A stretch of DNA of 64,000 bases from Hippophae tibetana (lineage: Eukaryota; Streptophyta; Magnoliopsida; Rosales; Elaeagnaceae): positions 20,777,343-20,841,342 of the forward strand of contig CM072810.1 of NCBI GenBank assembly GCA_037013495.1, written 5' to 3'. Below, in pieces: positions 55,807-64,000 of this stretch. Each line of letters begins with the position of its first letter. Position 1 is the first letter of the stretch. Both the position numbers and the translations under genes were made by a program. The notes under the pieces are model-generated. The model saw nothing but the letters and a program-made list of their open reading frames with translations, was not told the origin of the DNA and did not search any database.

Positions 55807-58098
55807 TGAAGATTCACATACGTAGAAAGAGTTACATGAAGCTTAATTGTTCTTTCGACTCAAATAAGTAACCGAGACCTAGATAAGGGATGAAAAAGTC
55901 AACTTATGGAATCTTTTTATGAGCTCTATATTAATTCGACCAAGAAGGCCTTACACGTGAATTGAGCAATTAATACAGCAAAAGAACAAAATAACATTTT
56001 TAATTCAACACACAACAAAGACAACCTATAAAAAGAAAGAATAAATTTCAATAAACACACTAGTTATGGTGTGCCTCATATGCTCATACCCAAGCTAGTA
56101 GCATGCACAAACATAGCAAACATCACACAACAATAAGATAGTCATATATGCTAAACAGCTATAAGGGATTTTCAACCTCATCAAGACCATGTATATGAGA
56201 ACAAATTCAATAAATGATGATTGTACTTTCATAACATGCAATCATACATTACATAAGCAAAGAGCCCAACACCTGATACATTACGAGGGTAAGGAGATAC
56301 AGACTCCTTAGAGACTTACATAAAAAATGCATGATCAAAAAGTTGAAGTAGTAATTAGAAACCTATAGGCATGCTACAAGGAAAGGAAAGAAAGCATGCA
56401 ACTATGCAAAACAAATAAGCTTTATAATCAGAGTCTAAATCTAGTATGATGGAACATACATAATAGAAACTAAGAATGTACTAACATAATAGCAAATCAT
56501 GCATAATAACATATATAATGAGGTAAACTCATATAGAAAACCTATCTATTGGTAATATATTCGGGTTGCTTAAAGCGACCACTCAGCAGCAAGAAATCCA
56601 CTAATCAATAAAATAGTTATGACTTTAAAAGAAAATAAAAGCACTAATACCTCTATCAGTTGTGACCACCATCCTAATTGCCTATTACTGCTTTTCTTGC
56701 TTCTTCCACAGTGACCTTGCTTATCTCTTATTGCATAAAGAAAAAGATAAGAACTCAAAGCATTTAACTTAGATCACTCTCACAAAGAAGTTCTCACAAC
56801 ATCGATGAAATAATCTTAAGCACTAACAACTAAAGAACTCTATTTTACACTAACTAGCAAACATCATCTCGAGTACTCACAACTCACAAGAATAGTTTTG
56901 CTTACACAATCACTAATATTAAACAACACTAAAGGTATTAGTGATCTGAAAATAAAAAAACGATATGTCAATATGACAAAGCTCTACTACATTTCTCTTG
57001 GATGATAAATAAGAAGAAATTTGGGGTATTTATAAAACTCGAATTTGCCACCTCACTAACCACCTTGGTAAGGGTGGTGGTAAGCTTGGTGGAAAGGTGC
57101 TAAAAAAGTCACATTTTTTATTACCAAAATTACTAAGTATTTTCTATAAATATCCGCACCCAAAACAAACGAAAAGCACAAGTGAAAAAATCGGTTTGCT
57201 TACTCGTCAAAAACCAACACTCTATTTAGTATGTAAACTACGAAAACTAACCCTTGTGATGTATGTAAACATGCTTGCAAAAAACGTGTACCTAACTATG
57301 TGCGTGTATGTATTATTGATCTACAGTAACAAACCTTACACAGAAAAGGAAAAAATACACTAAGTAAGAATAAAACAAACATCGTATTTTGCACACAGGA
57401 AGCTAACACATAGACACGAGTACTACGGGACTTACACTCTCCCTATTTGGCTTTCCATGTCAAAATTACATAACTAAATAAATATACTCATCAAACATGA
57501 GATGATCATGAATATTTTCTAAAGTTTTTTGTTCCCATGAACAACACAATGACATACACCAAAACCTAAAAGACACACCTACTTCAAGTGCATCCATCTT
57601 GAGTACTCCATCTAACTTCATGAATCAACTCATCCAATCCTCTATCACTAGGAACTCATCACCACTACACATAGCACACTTGAATTAGAATAATTTACTC
57701 CACACCTATAACATGAACGCACAAAACAAACACATATCCTGTGAAATTATCATACAAACAATGTGTGTATTCTATCTAAATACTATTATTTTACCCTTAC
57801 ACAGGTACACACCGATAATTTATCCAAATACTATTGTGTTACCCCTACATAGGTATGCATCAATAGTCTAAGCATAGTTAACATATAGCATAAACAAATA
57901 CTATCTATATGCAACACAAATATGCAAACTACACAATCTATATGCAACATAAGTATGTAAACTCCTCTATATATATGCAAAACTCTTCATAAGTGTATGC
58001 ATATTAGATAATTATAATTCAATAATGCAATACAAAATACACTCACCATCTTATGCAACAAGCTAATACAATGCACAAACAAACACAAGTTGTACACA
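55807..58098 (-). repeat. 5' LTR of element G
   Basis: 2292 bp, minus strand TGTGTACAACTTGTG (at 58098) to GTGAATCTTCA. TATA-like TTTATAAATACCCC lies on the minus strand at about 57026-57040. Pairs with 42477-44344. Confidence 0.75.
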
Positions 58099-58603
58099 CT
58101 AATAGTTTCAAGGGAGGAGGGTGCTCACTCCTGAGCTATAGTAGTACATAGTGGAAGTCCTACCTTGGTACAAAGCTAGGGTCATTGTGGATGAGTGGCT
58201 GATTCTCATTTTGAGGTTATAGATTTTTTGGATGCAAAAGTTGTGCTGGGTGCTTGGAGAGTTGAGTTACAAATGATTACATGAATGCCAAGTTGGCTAA
58301 ACTATTTACTTATTCTTAATCTCTCTTTCTTTCTAGTGTTAATGCTAACTTGGTCACAGAGGACCACACTTAGCACTTTTGGTTAAAAACTAAATTACAA
58401 GTTTGAAGTAAAAATAAATAATTCTGAACCCAACTTCCTTTAACTGGCTCTATTCACATTTTCTGCACCTGATGGATCCCCATGTTGTAATAGTCTTATG
58501 CAACCTTTGGTGCTCCCAGGAAAATCATAATTCTCATTTTTGTCATGAACTTTTGTACGAGGTAATAGGTAGAAGATATTTCTTTGCCAGTATGCAAAAA
58601 TTA
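58099..58603 (-). other. Downstream part of the J protease region
   Basis: A minus-strand frame near 58540-58480 still gives FPGSTKGCIRLLQHGDPSG, resembling the KFPTxxGxxxIRGDQ block that follows protease in Tat elements. The rest is degraded. G inserted at 58098. Confidence 0.45.
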
Positions 58604-58800
58604 TCATCCCAAGATGTTGTTATAAGTCGAGGGGCAGTCGACTACTAGAAAGTTAATCACAATAGCCCTGGTAGCACATCCCTTCTCAATCATAAATGAA
58701 AGCTCCACACTTCCATCTGAGGTGAGAGGTTTTTCGGAGAAGCCATACAGGGAGCGTTGATTGGTTTGAAAAGATGTTGTAGCTTTATTTTCTTTCAAGC
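58604..58800 (-). pseudogene. Aspartic protease C-terminal relic of element J
   Basis: LYGFSEKPLTSDGSVELSFM and INFLVVDCPSTYNNILG correspond to LVGFSGE...PRGSVxLPV and FLVVDCPSAYNAILGRP, the characteristic protease end of Tat-lineage (Ogre/Retand-like) gypsy elements. This signature separates J from the Athila-type A and B. The active-site part upstream (58800-59000) is degraded. Confidence 0.75.
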
Positions 58801-59299
58801 ATTCTTGAACAAGATGTCTAATAAGCTTCCAAAATCTACCAATACTCTTTAAATGTTATTGTTAGTGATCTGTAAGGTTATGACTAGAGCATAATAGTGT
58901 GGGTGCACTAATCATGTTGTTTCCTTCTCAGTGAAGACCAAGTCTTCCTCAATTATCATTGGCTCTTTACCATTGCCATAGTTCTAGATAATATGGAAAC
59001 CTCTTGACTAACTACCACCCCTATAGCACGCACCTTCTTGGTGTGGTTGATGTCCTCACTTGTTGGGCCTCCTAAGTTGGTACGGACTTCATTCAAGGCT
59101 GAAGGCCCGTACTCATTGACTTGGTTTTTAGGGCTACTAGGAATGTGTTGCGTGTAGTTGACTCAAAGTCCTTCAGGTTACCTTTCTATATCTATTGCTC
59201 GATTTCCCTTTGGAGCTCCCAACAATCATTTGTTTTGTGGCCAAAGTCTTGGTGAAATTTGCAATATAAATTATGGTTTGGGTAGTATTTAGAGGAATA

Positions 59300-60660
59300 A
59301 ATTTTTAGAAGCTATTCTCAGGTTATGAGTTTCTACTCTTCTTTTAGGCCTCTTTTTTTATATTCCTACTTTTAAAATTATTTTTTACATAAGTTTTTAG
59401 GCTCTTCCTCAATCTTCCTCTTTTGAGAGAGATTCTTGGTTCAGCCTTTATAGTGACTAGGCACCACAACCTTAATCTAGTCATATCTTTGTAAGATAAC
59501 TCAGGAATCCTTTCTACCAATCTAGCTCATAATGGTCTCATGTGAAGACCGTAAAGGAATGTGTTAATTACTAGAGAGTCTGAACAGTCTTTGACATGAA
59601 ACTTTTCACTATTGAAGTGATCGAAGTAATCTTTTAGTGACTCATTTTATTTCTGAGTCAACCCCATCAAATTCACTAAGGTCTTTGGTAGTCTTCTCTT
59701 TGTTGAGAAGTGAGTAAGGAAATTCTTGCAAACTCTGAGAAGTTCCCAATTGTTCCTAGCTTGAAGGTCTTGTGCTAGACTTTGGCCTTATTTGCCAGTG
59801 TCATGGGAACACTCTACATTTGACAGCATCATTGTATGCATAAAGATTCACCCAATCTCTAAATAGGTTAAGATGGTCTAAGGGGCCAGAGGACCCATTA
59901 TAAGTTTCAAATGAAGGTTGCTTAAACTTACCCCCAACGGAGTAGATAATACCTTTAAGGTGAATGGACCCTATATGGAATTGGTGTATTCTAGATCCCA
60001 TCTCTGCCTATTAAGTCTTAGCTCCATCTTATGAAGATGATGTTCCAAATCTACCATTGGTGAAGTAGGAACAAGATGATTACGACTCCTAGCACCATTT
60101 TTTTATTATGGATAGAGTTAGTTATGTCATCTGAGAAGCTTTCCTAGCTAGAATAGGCATAGTGCTTGGCCTCAAAGTGGTTCTTGAAGTCCATGTGTCT
60201 AGTGAAAAGCACTTCAAATGCACTTGACTTCCACTAACTTGACCATCAGTGATTAAGTATACCAAGGGTAGGGTGTCATCACCCTTCCCACTGTTTACAC
60301 CTAGGTCTTATGAAATCCTAAATGTAGGGACCCAATCTACTATGGACTAGGCCTTTTAAGTTATAGTTGGCTCTGCACATCTGATGTTGTTCTCTTATGA
60401 TGCCAAACCCCACTGGTCATAGAGACCTTGGGTGACTCACTAAGGCACTCAGAGGCCATTATGAGTCATTTGGAGCTACATCAGTTGTTCCATCATAAGT
60501 TCCAACTTTCCCAACTTCTAAAATATGGTAGGTTTCTTGGGCTTAATTTCCTTCTTGTTTCTCTTAGTCTTTCGTGGTGGCGATTAGTCGCTTACCTAGA
60601 CCTCTACCTATTCTTCATTTAGTGGGAGTGGTGAAGAGTTTTGAGAACTTTCTTGGGAGC
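59300..60660 (-). pseudogene. gag relic of element J (Tat type)
   Basis: The 60001-59801 frame has KFKQPSFETYNGSSGPLDHL and NLFRDWVNLYAYNDAVKCRV. The usual Tat block is (M/L)xxYDGxxDPxxHLxxF...CRAFP. Lower down and in other frames come NESLKDYFDHFNSEKFHVKD, CSDSLVINTFLYGL and RLVERIPELSYKDMTRL, the Retrotrans_gag core. A possible knuckle CQFHQDFGHKTNDCWELQ-like region is near 59260-59215 but interrupted. Several stops and frameshifts. Confidence 0.8.
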
Positions 60661-60791
60661 TCATCCTAGTTATTCAATAGACCAATCGCATTGTTAGGAG
60701 AAAAATTAATGAAGAAAGCGATGAATGGGCAAAAAATATGATGAATGTTCTTGAGTTTTCACTAGCTCAATCGGTTGAATACCAAATTTAT

Positions 60792-60809
60792 TTCCCATAC
60801 ATGGCACTA
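60792..60809 (-). other. Primer binding site of element J
   Basis: The minus strand reads TAGTGCCATGTATGGGAA, 13 of 18 to the TGGCGCCGTCTGTGGGAA site typical of Tat elements, four of five differences being transitions. It is 2 bp from the LTR end. Confidence 0.6.
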
Positions 60810-60811
60810 GA

Positions 60812-61314
60812 TGTTAAACCCAATTTATATTAAGTCGTATTACTTTGACGCATAGATCTACAAATTATTATAAAATCATGTCAAAAGGGAAAACACTAGT
60901 AGATTTCATATCCTATTCGATGCTTAAATCAATTTCTAATATAAAAGCTAAGATCAAAAGAAGTTTGAGAGAATTTGAGTGGTGAGCTAAAGTAGTTTAT
61001 GCTGTAAACTTATGCATACATTTTCTATTTATGATGACCTATTTAAAGGTTTTGGAAAATTGCATAATCAAAAATAAATAATATCTATTAATTTATATCA
61101 AATTTATACTATTTAAATATTGAGTTAATTAATATATAGTTATTTAGAATATTAATGTTCTTCCAAAAATATTCATTATGTATTAATATTCATTTTGAAT
61201 TTAAATAATAAAAGATATACCTAATCAAATATAAATATTTAATTTTTCAAAATGACATAAACCAATTAAATAATACCACACATATACAGCGATTTTCCTG
61301 TTGAACAATTTACA
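60812..61314 (-). repeat. 5' LTR of element J
   Basis: About 500 bp, plus strand TGTTAAACCC to ATTTACA. On the minus strand it has CATAAATAGAAAATG (TATA) followed by CTCACCACTCAAATTCTCTC. Its collinear copy is at 32224-32715. Confidence 0.6.
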
Positions 61315-61367
61315 TCAGGAAAAAAAATATTTAGTATGTGGAAGAAAAATCAAATTTGGTGTATACG

Positions 61368-61600
61368 TAGGGGTATGCATCGGATCGAAACCATTTATTT
61401 TATACTTATTCGATTCATTCCGACCTTTCAATCAAATTAAAACATTCTAATCCGCAACCGATCTGATCACCTTTCAAATCCGATTTGATCCAATCCGTAA
61501 CCTATTCGAATTGGATCGATTGAATCTGATCAATTCGACCAATAAACTTAATTAACTCTATTTTTGGTATTTTTTGAATAAAAAATTTAAATTTTCACAT
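61368..61600. repeat. Terminal inverted repeat and subterminal motifs of the hAT element
   Basis: After the terminal 20 bp, variants of CGGATC, CGATC(T/A)GATC, TCCGATT and GATCCAATCC recur about every 15-25 bp up to 61550. Subterminal arrays of short motifs are where hAT transposases bind. Confidence 0.6.
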
Positions 61601-62091
61601 AACATAAACTTATTTGAGCTAAAATAAAACTTAAAATACCAAATAAAAAGGTTAAGATATGACTCAAATGATCAAACCTATATAAAACAAAAATAATACA
61701 ATAACAATTACAATAGTCGTTTTAATAAAGTTAACAATTCATTCAAACAATAAATAAAAGGATAGTTCACAATAATCTAAAGCTAAATTAAGTTAATCAT
61801 TCCATTCTTTAACATCCTTCGAGCATCTTGAAAATAATTTTGGGTCTTGAGTCTTGAGAACAATAGCAAAAAACTTAAGTGTTTCATTACCTATTGTCCA
61901 TAATTTAAAAAATGTAAGTAAATTGATAACTAAATGTATATAAAATAATATATGAAATACATATGAAATAAAATAATTATATATCATACTTAATCAAGGG
62001 TAATATCCTTAATGCCTCCTAACATATCTACAAAATAGAAGACAAAAGAAAGTGATGAAAATATTAAAACATCAATCATAAGAGAATATTA

Positions 62092-64000
62092 TCAATTAAT
62101 AATGAAAATTAAAATAATATTACCTTCTTCAATGGCTTCAATATCATCAAGTGGCTCACGAATGTTAATTACTGGTGATGATCGAATCCAGTTTTGAGTA
62201 CAAATAAGTGCTTGGATAGTTTTTGGGGACAAAGAGCTTCTAAAAGGATCAATAACTCTTCCTCCAGTAGAAAATGCGAACTCAGAAGCTACAGTTGATA
62301 TAGGTATAGCTAAAATATCTTTGGCAACCTTAGAAAGAACCTTGTACCTCGATGAGTTCACCTTCCACCAACCTAAAAAATCAAAAGACTCATCATCCAC
62401 ATCCTCACATGTCTCACCCAAATATTTATCCACTTCAGTTTGGTTGTCTATCTTTTTTGCATCTTCGACATGCTTCTTATAACGATCCATCCATAATGAA
62501 AATGAATCAATGCTACAACTATCCACTTTTTCTGTGTCTAAAGGTTGTGAGCATATAACTTGCACATTTGCAGAATACAAAACTAAATACTGATCAAACA
62601 TATTATCCAAAGTTTGTCTAAATATTTTCATCATCTAACTAACCATAATATCATCTTCATCACACAAAAGATCCAAACAAATTCTCAAACCTTGTTCCTT
62701 ATGTCTTGGATCAAGAAAAGTTACAATAAATAAAAAATCATTCATCTTTTCTACACCTCCCCAATATTTATTGAACTTTATTTTCATTTCTTCTTCAATT
62801 TTTCTTAACACAAAATCTGTATTTTCACACCAGCAACTCAATTGGTTGTGTATGAAGCAAATTTGATCCAAAAATAAATTTGAAGTAACATACACATAAC
62901 CAAAAATCTCAATGTTGCATCATAGAATATTTTCAAAAACCTCACAAATATGTGAGCATTAGACCAATCAAACATATCAAGAGTTTTGCAACTATCCTTT
63001 CCAATGTTGAACTCTTGCTTAAATATCACATCATCATTCTAAACGCTCAAAAGCCTTCTAAAATCTTATTACAACTTCTAAAATTAAGTAGGTGGAATTC
63101 CACCTTGTTACTACATCCAAACATAAAAGTTTATTAGTACCAATCTTCTCTTGCTCCACACAATCCTTAAATTTTAACAACCTTTAAGGTGATCCTTTGA
63201 CATATTTCACAACTTATCTTATCTTACTTATGCTTGAATCATGTTCTTTCAAGCCCTCTCTCACAACCAAAATCAAAATATGAGCTGCACACCTCATATG
63301 CATATGTTGACCATCTAGTATTGCACTTCCCCAATTATTCACTTTTTACACAAGTAAGAAACTAATGTATTATTTGAGCTAGCATTATTCACAGTAACAG
63401 TAAATACTTTATCAATTCACCAATCTAACAAGCATTGCTTAATCGTTTTCCCAAGGAACTACACAAAAAATTAAGATTCTTTTTTGGAGTTTCCAACTAT
63501 CATCGATGAAGTGAGTAGTGAGATACATATAATTCAAATTTTGAGCAGAAGTCCATGTGTCAGTGGTCAAACAAACTCTTTGAAATGACTTAGAGAAAAA
63601 TTCTTTCAATTTGCCTTTTTTCTTTAAGAAAAGACTTAAGAAATCTCGGGCAAAAGTGGTACGAGAAGGAACTTGGAACCTTGGTTCCAAAACTCTACTA
63701 TACTTCTTAAATCCTTCATTCTCAACATGACTAAATGGCAATTCATCAACTATAATTGTTTCTGTAAGTGCAAGCTTACACGCCTCAATATTAAATGTGT
63801 GTGCAACAAGTACACCTTCTTTATTGTTTGTGACATTTTCAAAAGCTAGAGTTTTTTGCTTCTTCTCAGATCTACCAGAAAATAATTTACATTGCATAAC
63901 AATATGAGCATTTAAGTTTGATGTACCAGACTTGTTGGATACACACACATACTCATTTGAACAATATTTACATCTCGCCTTGTGATCTAAACCTTTACCC
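62092..64000 (-). pseudogene. hAT transposase with BED zinc finger, broken
   Basis: Read from 64000 down: KGLDHKARCKYCSNEYVCVS and GTSNLNAHIVMQC form the BED finger (Cys-X2-Cys, then His...Cys). Then come RVLEPRFQVPSRTTFARDFL and FQRVCLTTDTWTSAQNLNYM, with the first catalytic Asp (63948-63439 frame). A degraded middle follows (63438-62900), then MKIKFNKYWGGVEKMNDFLF and VTFLDPRHKE (62895-62635). The dimerisation domain WWKVNSSRYKVLSKVAKDIL, AIPISTVASEFAFSTGGRVI and DPFRSSLSPKTIQALICTQN ends it (62634-62092). Stops at 63438, 62838 and 62635 break it. This is the RICESLEEPER/Ac-like plant type. Confidence 0.88.

Larger units (their letters stand above)
42477..58098 (-). mobile_element. Element G: large copia-type element with no recognisable coding sequence, hosting K and E
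   Basis: 5' LTR 58098-55807 (2292 bp), initiator-Met-like primer site, interior 53907-50841 and 45129-44345 (about 3.85 kb), polypurine tract, 3' LTR 44344-42477 lacking about 540 bp of its end. The interior shows no gag or pol. The primer type and LTR ends (TGTGTACAAC...) fit copia, and size plus missing genes fit large retrotransposon derivatives. CTAAT at 58099-58103 would be its target duplication, but the other end is deleted. Copia K and solo LTR E inserted later. Confidence 0.65.
32224..61314 (-). mobile_element. Element J: Tat-like Ty3/gypsy with gag and protease, hosting nested insertions
   Basis: A minus-strand promoter-bearing repeat occurs at both 60812-61314 and 32224-about 32715, and I read these as the 5' and 3' LTRs. 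Inside the right one is a Tat-type primer site, then gag and protease (60700-58600). Element G interrupts at 58098. The remaining J sequence (42476-40151 and 34897-32716) holds tandem arrays and no recognisable RT or integrase. J was invaded by D (carrying C) and by G (carrying K and E). Pairing of the two LTRs is inferred from similarity and orientation; no target duplication was found. Confidence 0.5.
61368..64000 (-). mobile_element. hAT DNA transposon, truncated by window end
   Basis: The left terminus TAGGGGTATGCATCGGATCG resembles hAT ends (CAGGGGTGTGCA...). A hAT transposase follows on the minus strand from about 61985 to beyond 64000. The preceding 8 bp, TGTATACG, would be one copy of the 8-bp duplication. 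The other end is outside. The element lies just right of the LTR of J. Confidence 0.85.

Noticed and set aside
1-64000. tRNA and rRNA genes
   Set aside because: Only short tRNA-complementary primer sites of 11-18 nt were found; no cloverleaf with both arms was recognised.

Overview
The window is repeat-dense plant DNA. It is very AT-rich and made almost entirely of decayed, nested LTR retrotransposons of angiosperm lineages: Athila- and Tat-type Ty3/gypsy, a chromodomain Ty3/gypsy, and several Ty1/copia elements. A hAT DNA transposon runs off the right edge. I see no intact host gene, rRNA, tRNA or CRISPR array. The picture fits pericentromeric or other gene-poor heterochromatin of a large-genome plant, probably a dicot. 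The species cannot be told from this sequence.

Layout. 1-4647: Athila-type element A (minus strand, left end outside the window), lying against the gag and LTR of an older gypsy copy H (4648-about 6130). 6520-7484: a detached piece of the LTR of family G. 7485-23786: TNT1-like copia element F (minus), split in its leader by Athila-type element B (11931-23125, target duplication CATAC). 23839-29736: chromovirus I (minus), with LTRs that carry heat-shock-element-like arrays. 29737-32223: mostly unassigned. 32224-61314: a stack inside Tat-like element J (minus), whose two LTRs are 28 kb apart. Into J went palindromic element D (34898-40150), itself split by young element C (35706-39828, target duplication CGCGG). 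Also in J is a large copia-type element G (42477-58098) without recognisable coding sequence, which was invaded by copia K (about 45135-50840) and by solo LTR E (53908-55798, target duplication ATACC). 61368-64000: hAT element with a BED-type zinc finger transposase (minus), truncated by the window.

How the parts relate. All gag-pol genes are broken by stops and frameshifts. In every copy where the reverse transcriptase YxDD motif can be located it is mutated, and in A the region holding it is deleted, so nothing here should move by itself. The Athila-like LTR family (B, C, D, E) shares TGATGAG...CTCATCA ends and an AT-rich body with a GC-rich island that differs in every copy. The most unusual objects are D, a roughly 1.1 kb inverted repeat made from two head-out LTR starts and flanked by its own near-perfect target duplication; the heat-shock-like arrays in the LTRs of I; the 3' end of B, which runs 43 bp past its LTR into a copy of primer site and leader; and J, which has gag, protease and long tandem arrays but no visible reverse transcriptase or integrase.

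Limits. Family and lineage calls rest on motifs read by eye. LTR boundaries are exact where a target duplication was found (B, C, E; D with one mismatch) and approximate elsewhere. Percent identities are estimates.
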